A DNA stretch of 64,000 bases, taken from the NCBI RefSeq assembly GCF_900637295.1, contig NZ_LR134363.1, positions 2,480,001 to 2,544,000 on the forward strand, given 5' to 3'. A program made the position numbers and the translations under genes. Each line of letters begins with the position of its first letter. Positions within the stretch are counted from its first letter, which is position 1. Shown piece by piece: positions 45,325 to 53,698 of the stretch. The notes under the pieces were generated by a model, which was given only the letters and a program-made list of their open reading frames with translations, ran no database searches and was not told the DNA's origin. The stretch is from Actinomyces slackii (GTDB taxonomy: Bacteria; Actinomycetota; Actinomycetes; Actinomycetales; Actinomycetaceae).

Positions 45325-46716
45325 TCAGACCTGGGAGAACAGCCCGCACAGGCGGGCGTGCCAGGCCCGGGCGGAGGTGTCGGTCAAGGAGGCGAGCTGG
45401 TCGACCACCACGCGCAGCCGGCCCCGGTCGTCGGCGGCCTCGTTCCAGTCGGCGGCGAAGGACTGATCGAGGTGCTGGCCGTCGGAGGCCAGCAGGGCGT
45501 CGGCCAGGTCGAACAGCACCGTGCGCTGGCGCATGTAGACGGGCTCGTGCTCGCGGGGCGCCATGACGTAGCGCACGGCCGCCCCCTTGAGGATCTGGAT
45601 CTCGGCGGCGGTGTCCTTGGGCAGGACGACGTCGCCCTGGTAGCGGGTCAGCCTGCCCTGGCCGTGGATCTGGCGGGTCGCCCGGGCCACCGAGGACACG
45701 AAGCGCCCGATGAGCTCGCTGGTCAGGTTCTTCAGCACCGCGGCATCGGCGCGCGATCCGCTGTAGGAGGCGATCCAGTAGGGCTGGGAGACCAGGCGGT
45801 CCCACGCCGCCCCGAGCTCGTCGGCATCCAGGGCGCTGCCGTACCACTGGCGCGTGGCCTCGACCAGGGCCTGGGCCTCCTGGGGGTCGGTGAGGCGCTC
45901 AGGGTCCATGCGCCCCAGGGCGATGGCGTCCTCGACGTCGTGGACCGAGTAGGCGATGTCATCGGACAGGTCCATGATCTGGGCCTCGATGCAGCGCCGG
46001 CCCGCCGGTGCGCCGCGGCGCATCCAGGAGAAGATCTCGGCGTCCTCCTCATAGGCGGAGTACTTGCGCAGGCTCTTGGCCCTGTTCTCGCCGTTGCCGC
46101 CGCTGCCCTGCCCCTTGCCCCAGGGGTACTTGGCCACGGCATCCAGGCTGGCCCGGGTCAGGTTGACCCCCACCGGTCGTCCCTGGTGCCCCAGGGCCTT
46201 GGGCTCCAGTCGGGTCAGGATCCTGAATGTCTGGGCATTGCCCTCGAATCCGCCGATGTCGGCGGCCACGATGTCCAGCGCGCGCTCCCCGTTGTGGCCG
46301 TAGGGGGGATGGCCCAGGTCATGGCTCAGGCAGGCGGCGTCGACGACGTCGGGGTCGCAGCCCAGCTCCTGGCCCAGGGCCCGCCCCACCTGGGCGACCT
46401 CCAGGGAGTGGGTCAGGCGGGTGCGAACGAAGTCATCGGCCGCCGGCCCCAGGACCTGGGTCTTGGCCCCCAGGCGGCGCAGGGCGGAGGAGTGCAGGAC
46501 GCGGGCCCGATCGCGCTCGAAGTGGGTGCGCCGGGGGTCCTTGGCGGGCTCGTCGACGAATCGCTCGACGTCGTGGGCCCCGTAACCCCCCATGCCTTCC
46601 ATGCCCTCCATGCCCTCCAGGGCCTGGGTGCCGGGCGCGGCGGGATCATCGGCGGGGGCGACCAGGACGAGCCGGAGCCGGCTGGCCGCATCGTCGTCGG
46701 GCTGCTCGTGGGACAT
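45325..46716 (-). CDS. dgt: Deoxyguanosinetriphosphate triphosphohydrolase family protein
   Basis: HD-domain enzyme that cleaves dNTPs to nucleoside and triphosphate. Metal-binding residues are visible in RTRLTHSLEVAQVGR and ACLSHDLGHPPYGHNGE, and D in MDLSDDIAYSVHD. The N-terminus contains a short GMEGMEGMG repeat from a 9-base tandem repeat. ATG 46716 (MSHEQPDD) is preferred over upstream starts because a leaderless promoter lies 6 bases before it. The gene pair dgt-dnaG is a conserved actinobacterial arrangement. Confidence 0.93.
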   Translation of the reverse strand: MSHEQPDDDAASRLRLVLVAPADDPAAPGTQALEGMEGMEGMGGYGAHDVERFVDEPAKDPRRTHFERDRARVLHSSALRRLGAKTQVLGPAADDFVRTRLTHSLEVAQVGRALGQELGCDPDVVDAACLSHDLGHPPYGHNGERALDIVAADIGGFEGNAQTFRILTRLEPKALGHQGRPVGVNLTRASLDAVAKYPWGKGQGSGGNGENRAKSLRKYSAYEEDAEIFSWMRRGAPAGRRCIEAQIMDLSDDIAYSVHDVEDAIALGRMDPERLTDPQEAQALVEATRQWYGSALDADELGAAWDRLVSQPYWIASYSGSRADAAVLKNLTSELIGRFVSSVARATRQIHGQGRLTRYQGDVVLPKDTAAEIQILKGAAVRYVMAPREHEPVYMRQRTVLFDLADALLASDGQHLDQSFAADWNEAADDRGRLRVVVDQLASLTDTSARAWHARLCGLFSQV

Positions 46717-46722
46717 GGTCAC

Positions 46723-46728
46723 AAGGTA
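46723..46728 (-). promoter_or_regulatory. -10 box of dgt, leaderless layout
   Basis: TACCTT on the minus strand ends 6 bases before ATG 46716. Confidence 0.5.
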
Positions 46729-46795
46729 GCGCAGGTGGAGGTTAAGATGGCTGGAATGCCCGGGCGCCCGCCCGGGCCGAAGGGAGACGCGCCCT

Positions 46796-48028
46796 GTGCC
46801 AACCACCACGACGCTTGTCCACCGCCCTGATGAGGCGCCACAGGAATGGTGGCGCCACGGGCTGGTCTACGAGCTCGCCTCCCCGAGCCTGTCGGCCCAG
46901 GACCTCTTGGACAGTGACCAGGTGCTCGACCATATCGTCTCCCTGGGCCTGGGAGGGGTGCTGGCGCGCCCGAGCCTGGTGGATACCGCCTCACGCGGGG
47001 ACATGGATGCCGTGCGCGCCTTCATCGCCCGCGCCCATGAGCGGGATCTACGAGTGGTCATGCGCATATCCGGCGCCCTGGGCCCCGTCACGGGCCCCCT
47101 TGCCGGGCGGCACACGGCGTACCTCACCGGGCTGGAGGGCAAGGGCGAGGACCTCATGCGCAGGGCTGAGGCCTATCTGCGGGCCGGTGCCGAGGGGATC
47201 GATCTGGGCACGATCATCCCGCCGGAGGTGACCGATGAGACGGACCTGTCGGCGCTGAGCACCTACTTCGCGCGCCTGCAGGCCCTGGTGGCGGCGCACT
47301 GCGACGAGGGCTTCGTGGGCGCCGATGTCACCGCCGACTACCCCGACTCCTTGCGTCACCATCTTCAGGAGGACTGGATCCACCACCTGCGCGATGACTG
47401 CCTGACCCTGGTGCGCTGGGATGCGGTCTCGATCACCACGCACCTGACCCAGTCCCTGGCCGAGCACGCCCGCTTCGGCGCTCCTCCCGCCTGGAGGCTC
47501 CTGCCCTCCCACTCGCTCCTGGCCGAGCTCGACCCGGGTGACGGGATGCGCTGGTACTCCACGGATCCTGAGGCCCGCGTGACTCGGGGCGGCGCCCTTC
47601 AGGCCATGATGCTGGCCCTGCCCGGCGTGCTCTACCTGCGCCAGGGCGATGAGATCGCCATGGTCGACGCCGACAAGCCCACCGCGCCGCGCGAGCTCGC
47701 CGACCTGGTGGCCGAGCACGCCCGCACCCAGTCCTCGCATCTGGGCTCATCCGTGGCCACGATCCGCCATGCCGCCCACGTGCGCCGTGATCACGCCCTG
47801 GCCACGGCACCGCTGGCCTTCGTCACCGGGCTTGACTGGTGCCCGCCCGAGGCCCTGACGCTGCTGGCCCGTGACGTCCTGGTGGTGGTCAACCTGTCCA
47901 CCAGCCCGATACTGCTGCCCCCTGAGGCCCGTCCGCTGCTGGCCTCAGGGCCGCTGGGACAGGATGAGGGACGGATCGTGCTGCCGGAGACGACGACGAT
48001 CTGGCTGGAGGCCTCGACCGTCGCCTGA
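46796..48028 (+). CDS. Degenerate alpha-amylase-family (GH13-like) protein
   Basis: A 410-residue protein whose overall plan resembles a GH13 barrel: EWWRHGLVYELASPSL at the start, VLDHIVSLGLGGVLARP, a GAEGIDLGTI segment where the catalytic-strand GFRID would be, GDGMRWYST, MLALPGVLYLRQGDEI near the end, and a C-terminal beta domain. The nucleophile and acid/base motifs and the NHD motif are not recognisable (LLPSHSLL stands where NHD is expected), so it is probably not a hydrolase. The next gene is a LacI regulator. Role unknown; it could be a carbohydrate-binding or regulatory homologue. Confidence 0.6.
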   Translation: MPTTTTLVHRPDEAPQEWWRHGLVYELASPSLSAQDLLDSDQVLDHIVSLGLGGVLARPSLVDTASRGDMDAVRAFIARAHERDLRVVMRISGALGPVTGPLAGRHTAYLTGLEGKGEDLMRRAEAYLRAGAEGIDLGTIIPPEVTDETDLSALSTYFARLQALVAAHCDEGFVGADVTADYPDSLRHHLQEDWIHHLRDDCLTLVRWDAVSITTHLTQSLAEHARFGAPPAWRLLPSHSLLAELDPGDGMRWYSTDPEARVTRGGALQAMMLALPGVLYLRQGDEIAMVDADKPTAPRELADLVAEHARTQSSHLGSSVATIRHAAHVRRDHALATAPLAFVTGLDWCPPEALTLLARDVLVVVNLSTSPILLPPEARPLLASGPLGQDEGRIVLPETTTIWLEASTVA

Positions 48029-48045
48029 ACTCGGCAACCGCGCGA

Positions 48046-48082
48046 GTGCAAGCCGCTGCATGTTTTCTTGCATTCGTTGCAC
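48046..48082 (+). promoter_or_regulatory. Candidate LacI operators
   Basis: Two similar sites, GTGCAAGCCGCTGCAT (48046-48061) and CTTGCATTCGTTGCAC (48067-48082), each hold two TGCA cores. They lie about 100-130 bp before the lacI-type gene, overlap its likely -35 box, and may serve for autoregulation. Confidence 0.45.
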
Positions 48083-48096
48083 GATTGGTTTACCTT
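48068..48096 (+). promoter_or_regulatory. Candidate promoter of the LacI-family gene
   Basis: TTGCAT at 48068-48073 and TACCTT at 48091-48096 are separated by 17 bases, the ideal spacing for a housekeeping sigma factor. The -35 box is inside the candidate operator. Confidence 0.45.
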
Positions 48097-48179
48097 CGGA
48101 CCGTCGACCATCGACGCACCATCTCGATTCGAAGGAGAATCACTTTGGCCCGCACCCGCCGCGAAGAGGATGAGCCCCT

Positions 48180-49208
48180 GTGCCCCAGCGCCTGACCCTC
48201 GCAGACATCGCCGATCAGGCAGGCGTCTCCACCGCCACGGTATCGCGCGTGCTCAACGGCAAGTCCAATGTGGCGGAGTCGACCCGCCACCAGGTCCTGG
48301 CCGCCCTCGACGTGCTGGGGTACGAGAGGCCCGAGTCGCTCCACCAGGCCTCCAAGGGGCTGATCGGGCTCATCGTCCCCGAGCTGTCCAACCCGGTCTT
48401 CCCGCTCTTCGCCCAGGAGATCGAGCAGCTCCTGGCGCCCACGGGGCGCACTCCCCTGCTGTGCACCCAGACACCCGGGGGGATCAGCGAGGACGAGTAC
48501 ATCGAGATGCTCGTGGACCGCGGCGTGGACGGCATCATCTTCGTGTGCGGCCGCCATGCGGACACCACCAGCGATGTCACCCGCTACCACCGCCTGCGGG
48601 AGCGCGGGGTGCAGGTGGTGACGATCAACGGCAATGCCCCCACCATCACGGCGCCCGGCTTCACCACCGATGACTCGGCGGCGGCGCGCATGGCGGTGGA
48701 GCATCTGATCTCCCTGGGCCATCGGCGCATCGGCCTGGCCATGGGGCCCACCCGCATGGTGCCGGCCCAGCGCAAGCGCTCGGGCTACGGCGACGCGATG
48801 CGAGCCGCACTGCCTGACGAGCCCCTGCGCATCGCCGAGGCCCTGTTCACCTATGAGGGAGGGCTGACCGCCGGGGCACGGCTCGTGGAGCAGGGCTGCA
48901 CCGCCGTGTTCTGCGGCTCGGACATCATGGCCCTGGGCGTGGTCCAGGCGGTGCGCAACGCGGGCCTGAGCGTTCCTAAGGACGTCTCAGTGGTCGGCTA
49001 CGACGACTCCCCGCTCATCGCCCTGACCGACCCGCCCCTGACCACGGTGCGCCAGCCGGTCTCAGCGATGTGCCGGGCCGCGGTCAGCACGATCCTGAGC
49101 GCCATCGACGGCGGGGAGCCGGCCGATGCGGAGATGTCCTTCATCCCCGACCTCATCGTGCGCTCCTCCACCGCCCCGGCGCCCTCCTCGCCCCACGAGG
49201 GCTCCTGA
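48180..49208 (+). CDS. LacI family transcriptional regulator
   Basis: A 342-residue repressor. The DNA-binding head is LTLADIADQAGVSTATVSRVLNGKSNV (residues 5-31), followed by the hinge and a periplasmic-binding-protein-like sensor domain (GLIVPELSNPVFPLFAQEIE to SVVGYDDSPLIALTDPPLTTVRQP). The effector is presumably a sugar. It starts at GTG with a GAGGATGAG site upstream. A 16-codon leader frame with its own GAAGGAG site starts at TTG 48145 and ends inside the first codons of this gene, so coupling is possible. Confidence 0.92.
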   Translation: MPQRLTLADIADQAGVSTATVSRVLNGKSNVAESTRHQVLAALDVLGYERPESLHQASKGLIGLIVPELSNPVFPLFAQEIEQLLAPTGRTPLLCTQTPGGISEDEYIEMLVDRGVDGIIFVCGRHADTTSDVTRYHRLRERGVQVVTINGNAPTITAPGFTTDDSAAARMAVEHLISLGHRRIGLAMGPTRMVPAQRKRSGYGDAMRAALPDEPLRIAEALFTYEGGLTAGARLVEQGCTAVFCGSDIMALGVVQAVRNAGLSVPKDVSVVGYDDSPLIALTDPPLTTVRQPVSAMCRAAVSTILSAIDGGEPADAEMSFIPDLIVRSSTAPAPSSPHEGS

Positions 49209-49236
49209 CGGTCCGCCGGCCCGGTGCGCCAGGCGA

Positions 49237-50418
49237 TCAGCGCGACCATGAGCGTGCCAGGCGCGCTCCGAGCCCCGTCAGGCGCTCGGCGATGGCCCCG
49301 GGCCCTCCGGCGTCCCACTCGGCGTCCCCGGCATGGGGCTGCTCCAGGCTGTAGACCGCGGAGATGCCCGCGGCCGCCATCTCCCCGCGGGGCAGGCTGG
49401 AGCGCCCGGCGACCAGGACCGCGGGCAGTGCCAGCGCGCCGGCGGCCTGCCCGGCCAGGGCGACCACCGAGTCGGCCACGATGTCGTAGACCTCGCCATG
49501 GGCCGTGACCACGAGGTCCTGGCCCTTGACGGCCTGCGCCAGCCCGGTCAGGGAGGCCATGACCCTCGCCCCGGGGGCGGCCCAGGCGCCCAGGGCGCGC
49601 AGTGCCAGCGCCCCTCCCCCGCAGGCTCCTGTCCCCCAGGTCGTGACCGTGATCCTCTCGGGCTGACCGCCTCCCACCACCGGCAGGCTTCGCGGAGCGC
49701 TCCGCCGGGCTCGGTCCAGCAGCTCACCGCCGCGGGCGCAGGCCGCCCTGTCCAGCTCCTGGGCCTCCTCGGGGGCGATCCCGCTCACCGAGGCCAGGGC
49801 CGCGCCCGCGCCGCCCAGGCCGCCCAGGGGAAGATCATCGGCCAGTGCCAGGCCCAGGGAGCGGCCGTGCAGCAGCTGGCGCGCTGCCCTGAGACCTCCC
49901 AGGGCCTCGATCGCGCCCGCCCCGCCGTCGTGAAGCGCGGAGCGTGACAGGCCCACCACCAGGGTGTCGGCGGGCTGCGTGCGCGCCAGGGCCTGTGCCA
50001 CGACCTCCCCCAGACCGGCCGATGAGCCCTGGCGGGCCTCCCTGGCCGCCTGGAGGGGATCGGTGGGCAGTGCCATGAGGCGCGCGGCATCGAGGAACCA
50101 GGTTCGCCCTGCACCGCTGCGGTCATCCTCCGCCCGGGGCGCCAGCTGCAGCAGGTCGACCTCCCGCACCTGGCCCAGCGGACCGGGGGCCTGCAGCGCC
50201 TCTCGCCCCAGGACCAGCGAGTCGGGGAGGCACTGGGCCGAGCCGGGCCCGCCGTCGGCCAGGGGCAGTGCCCGCAGCGCATCCCCGCCCCGGGCACTGC
50301 CCCATCCCGTGGCCAGGGCCCTGGCCACGCGAGGTGCGGGCAGGCCGTGCCGCGGGCCGACCAGGGCCACGCCGGCCGGCTCGGGGCGCATGGCGCCGAC
50401 GGCGAGGAGGACCTTCAT
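49237..50418 (-). CDS. Divergent glycerate kinase family protein
   Basis: A 393-residue protein of the GarK-type glycerate kinase fold: LPLADGGPGSAQCLPDSL, VVGLSRSALHDGGAGAIEALG and the C-terminal AYSLEQ-like region. The family's N-terminal phosphate-binding APDSFKGSL is replaced here by AVGAMRPEPAG, so catalytic competence is doubtful. If active it would phosphorylate D-glycerate. ATG 50418 (MKVLLAV) aligns with the family N-terminus. It is 46 bases downstream of the M20 peptidase gene on the same strand. Confidence 0.72.
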   Translation of the reverse strand: MKVLLAVGAMRPEPAGVALVGPRHGLPAPRVARALATGWGSARGGDALRALPLADGGPGSAQCLPDSLVLGREALQAPGPLGQVREVDLLQLAPRAEDDRSGAGRTWFLDAARLMALPTDPLQAAREARQGSSAGLGEVVAQALARTQPADTLVVGLSRSALHDGGAGAIEALGGLRAARQLLHGRSLGLALADDLPLGGLGGAGAALASVSGIAPEEAQELDRAACARGGELLDRARRSAPRSLPVVGGGQPERITVTTWGTGACGGGALALRALGAWAAPGARVMASLTGLAQAVKGQDLVVTAHGEVYDIVADSVVALAGQAAGALALPAVLVAGRSSLPRGEMAAAGISAVYSLEQPHAGDAEWDAGGPGAIAERLTGLGARLARSWSR

Positions 50419-50464
50419 CGCCGGGCTCCGCCCGCACCGGCACCGCTCCTGGCTACCGGGGCCC

Positions 50465-51862
50465 TCATTCCTCGATGTCCTCGATGGCGCCGCCCAGGCG
50501 CGCAAGCAGCAGCGCCTCGGCCACGACGATCCGCTCCAGCTCGCCCAGGTGCATGGACTCGTTCTCGCTGTGAGCGCGGGTGTCGGGGTCCTCAATGCCG
50601 GTGACCAGGACCTCCGCCTGGGGGAAGGTCTCCTTGAGGATGGCGATGAAGGGAATGGACCCGCCCTGGCCGATCCCCACCGAGGGCTGGCCCCAGGCCT
50701 CGGTCAGCGCCCAGTGGGCCGCCTGGGTGGCCGGCGTCTGATCGCCGCCGTCGAAGGCCGGGCCGGCCTCGCGCCCGGAGACGGTCAGGCGGGCCCCGAA
50801 GGGCACATGGGCGTGGAGGTGATCGCTCAGGGCCTCCAGCGCCTGCTGGGGATCCTGGCCGGGGGCGATGCGCAGGGACAGGCGGGCCGTGGCCGAGGGG
50901 GCCAGCACGTTGCCGGCTAGGTGCAGGGGCGTGATGTCCGTGCCGATCAGCGTCAGGGAGGGCTTGGTCCACAGCCTGGCGGTCAGGTCGCCGGTTCCCG
51001 TCAGCTCCACGCCGTCGAGCACTGCGGCATCGGCGCGGAAGTCCTGCTCGGTGTACTCAGGGGCCCCGGGCTCGGCCTGGGGGCGAGTGACCAGGCCGGC
51101 GATGGCCACATCCCCCGCCTCGTCGTGGCAGGAGGCCACCAGGCGGCAGATGGCGGTGGCGGCGTCCAGGACCGGGCCGCCGTACTGGCCGGAGTGCAGG
51201 GCATGATCCAGGACCTCCAGGCGGGCGTCGACCTGGACCACCCCGCGCAGCGTCGTGGTCAGGGCGGGGATGCCCACCTTCCAGTTCATGGAGTCGGCCA
51301 CGATGATGATGTCGGCATCCAGGCGCTGGCGGTGCTCGGCCAGGAAGGCCTCGAAGGCGGGACTGCCGACTTCCTCCTCGCCCTCGATGAAGACGGTCAC
51401 CGAGCAGGGCAGCTCGCCTCCGCCCAGCTCGGCCAGGAGGCGGCAGGCGTGGGCATGGGTGACGACCCCGGCCTTGTCGTCGGCGCTTCCTCGGCCGAAG
51501 AGCCTGTCGCCGCGCTGCTCGGCGCGGAAGGGGTCGGCCTGGTCCCAGCCGGAGGGGTCGCCCACGGGCTGGACGTCGTGGTGGGCGTAGAGCAGGACGC
51601 GCGGGGCGCCCTCGGGGCCGGGGCGGTGAGCCAGGACCGCGGGCCTGGAGACCGTGCCATCGGGCGCCTGGGCGGTGAGGATCTCGGCCTCCAGCCCGGC
51701 CCGGCCCAGCAGCTCGACGACGGCCTGCGCGGATCGCAGGACCTGGGACTGGTCGTGGCTGGATGCTGACACAGAGGGGATGGACACCAGGTCGGTTAGG
51801 TCGGCAACGATGTCGGGGAAGGAGGAGTGGACGGCGGTGCGCACGGTATCGACTGTGATCAT
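50465..51862 (-). CDS. M20 family dipeptidase
   Basis: A 465-residue zinc peptidase. Metal and catalytic motifs: YAHHDVQP (residues 92-99), GRGSADDKAG, EGEEEVGSP and the last metal ligand region AHSENESMHLGELE. This is the M20 dipeptidase group that also includes acetylornithine deacetylase-like enzymes; the long lid domain fits dipeptidases. The promoter is leaderless and lies back to back with that of the DUF3043 gene, a pairing seen in many actinobacteria. Confidence 0.9.
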   Translation of the reverse strand: MITVDTVRTAVHSSFPDIVADLTDLVSIPSVSASSHDQSQVLRSAQAVVELLGRAGLEAEILTAQAPDGTVSRPAVLAHRPGPEGAPRVLLYAHHDVQPVGDPSGWDQADPFRAEQRGDRLFGRGSADDKAGVVTHAHACRLLAELGGGELPCSVTVFIEGEEEVGSPAFEAFLAEHRQRLDADIIIVADSMNWKVGIPALTTTLRGVVQVDARLEVLDHALHSGQYGGPVLDAATAICRLVASCHDEAGDVAIAGLVTRPQAEPGAPEYTEQDFRADAAVLDGVELTGTGDLTARLWTKPSLTLIGTDITPLHLAGNVLAPSATARLSLRIAPGQDPQQALEALSDHLHAHVPFGARLTVSGREAGPAFDGGDQTPATQAAHWALTEAWGQPSVGIGQGGSIPFIAILKETFPQAEVLVTGIEDPDTRAHSENESMHLGELERIVVAEALLLARLGGAIEDIEE

Positions 51863-51869
51863 GGTTTTC

Positions 51870-51875
51870 AGGGTA
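51870..51875 (-). promoter_or_regulatory. -10 box of the M20 peptidase gene, leaderless layout
   Basis: TACCCT on the minus strand ends 7 bases before ATG 51862. Confidence 0.5.
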
Positions 51876-51890
51876 TCGCGCCGCTGCGGC

Positions 51891-51896
51891 TAGTCT
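51891..51896 (+). promoter_or_regulatory. -10 box of the DUF3043 gene, leaderless layout
   Basis: TAGTCT ends 7 bases before GTG 51904. Only 15 bases separate it from the divergent -10 box of the M20 peptidase gene. Confidence 0.5.
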
Positions 51897-51903
51897 GTGC
51901 TTC

Positions 51904-52503
51904 GTGGATCTGTTCAAGAAGCGCCGCGCGCAGTCCGAGCCCGAGCCGGCCGTCGTCGAGGACCAGCCGGTGGTCGGCAAGGGGCGCCCCACCCCCAAGC
52001 GCAAGGCGGCCGAGGCCAAGGGCCTGAGGCCGGTGGTCCCCGCTGACCGCAAGGCGGCCAAGCGCGAGGCCCAGGCCGCCCGGGACGCCGCCTGGGAGCG
52101 CCAGCGCGAGGCCATGCGCACCGGGGACGAGCGCTACCTCCCCGCACGCGACAAGGGCCCGATCAAGCGCTACGTCCGCGACTACATCGATGCGCGCTTC
52201 TGCATCGGCGAGGTCTTCATGCCGCTGACACTGGTCCTCATGCTGCTCATGTTCGCCTTCTCCTCCTGGCTGGGCAACACGGGCATCTACGTGATGCTCT
52301 CGGTCTACGCCGTCTTCTTCCTGGCCATCGCGGACTCCGTCCTGTGCTGGCTGCTGGTGCGCCGGCGCCTGGTGGCGGCCTTCGGCGCCGAGGAGGTCAG
52401 GAAGGCCGGCGGGATCTTCTTCTACGTCTTCATGCGCTGCATGCAGGTGCGCCGCTGGCGCCAGCCCTCCCCCCTGGTGGCGCGCGGCGACTACCCCTCC
52501 TGA
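51904..52503 (+). CDS. DUF3043 family membrane protein
   Basis: A 199-residue protein. A charged, Lys/Arg-rich N-terminal half with GRPTPKRKAAEA and GPIKRYVRDYIDARF precedes two transmembrane helices (about 101-120 and 126-148) and a basic C-terminal part. This matches the actinobacterial DUF3043 family. The DNA strand starts at GTG. It is divergent from the M20 peptidase gene. Function unknown; the basic N-terminus must face the cytoplasm. Confidence 0.88.
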   Translation: MDLFKKRRAQSEPEPAVVEDQPVVGKGRPTPKRKAAEAKGLRPVVPADRKAAKREAQAARDAAWERQREAMRTGDERYLPARDKGPIKRYVRDYIDARFCIGEVFMPLTLVLMLLMFAFSSWLGNTGIYVMLSVYAVFFLAIADSVLCWLLVRRRLVAAFGAEEVRKAGGIFFYVFMRCMQVRRWRQPSPLVARGDYPS

Positions 52504-52593
52504 GCCTGCAGGCCGGCAGTCCCTTCGACGTCCGCGCAGCGCGGACACCGACCAGGTGGTGGGCAGCCGCCTCCCGCCCGTCCGCCCCGGTCC

Positions 52594-52599
52594 TAGAAT
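52594..52599 (+). promoter_or_regulatory. -10 box of the aldo/keto reductase gene, leaderless layout
   Basis: TAGAAT, close to the consensus, ends 6 bases before ATG 52606. Confidence 0.55.
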
Positions 52600-52605
52600 C
52601 GCGCT

Positions 52606-53613
52606 ATGGTCGCATATCGTCATCTCGGCTCCTCAGGCCTGAAAATCACTGAGATCACCTACGGCAACTGGCTGACGCACGGCTCCCAGGTGGAGGCGGA
52701 CACCGCCACCGAGTGCGTCCACACCGCGCTTGACCTGGGCATCACCAGCTTCGACACGGCGGATGTCTACGCCAATACCGCGGCAGAGGAGGTCCTGGGC
52801 AAGGCACTGGCCGGCCAGCGCCGCGAGTCCCTGGAGATCTTCACCAAGGTCTACTGGCCCATCGGCCCCAAGGGCCCCAATGACGTGGGCCTGTCGCGCA
52901 AGCACATCATGGAGGCCATCAACGGCTCCCTGACACGCCTGGGCACGGACTACGTCGACCTCTATCAGGCGCACCGCTACGACTACGCCACCCCGCTGGA
53001 GGAGACCATGCAGGCCTTCGCCGACGTGGTGCGCTCGGGCAAGGCCCTCTACATCGGCGTCTCGGAGTGGACGGCCCAGCAGATCCGGGCCGGCCAGGAG
53101 CTGGCCTCCCAGATGGGCTTCCGCCTGGTGTCCAACCAGCCCCAGTACTCGGCGCTGTGGCGCATCATCGAGGACGAGGTCGTGCCCGCATCCACGGAGC
53201 TGGGACTGGGGCAGATCGTGTGGTCCCCCATGGCCCAGGGCGTCCTGTCCGGCAAGTACCTTCCCGGTGCCCAGCCCCCGGCCGGCTCACGGGCCACCGA
53301 TGCCAAGGGCGGCAAGGACATGATCTCGCGCTGGATGCGCGACGAGGTCCTCACCGCCGTCCAGGGCCTGGTACCCGTGGCCGAGCAGGCGGGGCTGACC
53401 ATGCCCCAGCTGGCCATCGCCTGGGTGCTGCAGAACCCCGCGATCTCCGCCGCCATCGTGGGCGCCTCGCGCCCCGAGCAGCTGCGCGACACCGTCAAGG
53501 CCTCCGGGGTGGTCCTTGACGAGGATGTCCTCACTGCCATCGACGCCGCCCTGGAGGGCGTCATCGAGCGCGACCCGGCGCTGACGGTCTCCCCCGAGCA
53601 GCGTCCGGCCTGA
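52606..53613 (+). CDS. Aldo/keto reductase
   Basis: A 335-residue NADPH-dependent oxidoreductase with a TIM-barrel fold. The catalytic tetrad is visible: D and Y in SFDTADVYANTAAEEVLG, K in IFTKVYWP and H in LYQAHRYD. The sequence resembles the potassium-channel beta-subunit/YghZ branch (VSNQPQYSALWRIIEDEVVP, QIVWSPMAQGVLSGKY). Substrate unknown; aldehyde detoxification is typical for the branch. A strong hairpin follows the stop. Confidence 0.92.
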   Translation: MVAYRHLGSSGLKITEITYGNWLTHGSQVEADTATECVHTALDLGITSFDTADVYANTAAEEVLGKALAGQRRESLEIFTKVYWPIGPKGPNDVGLSRKHIMEAINGSLTRLGTDYVDLYQAHRYDYATPLEETMQAFADVVRSGKALYIGVSEWTAQQIRAGQELASQMGFRLVSNQPQYSALWRIIEDEVVPASTELGLGQIVWSPMAQGVLSGKYLPGAQPPAGSRATDAKGGKDMISRWMRDEVLTAVQGLVPVAEQAGLTMPQLAIAWVLQNPAISAAIVGASRPEQLRDTVKASGVVLDEDVLTAIDAALEGVIERDPALTVSPEQRPA

Positions 53614-53638
53614 GCGCCGCACACCCACTCTGAAGAGG

Positions 53639-53682
53639 CGAGGCCCTCGGCCGGCGCTCCAGCGCGCCTGCCGAGGGCCTCG
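53639..53682. terminator. Hairpin terminator between aldo/keto reductase and pyrD
   Basis: Perfect 13-bp stem (53639-53651 with 53670-53682) and 18-base loop between two convergent genes; probably works in both directions. Confidence 0.7.
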
Positions 53683-53698
53683 GCGCGTGACAGGCTCC

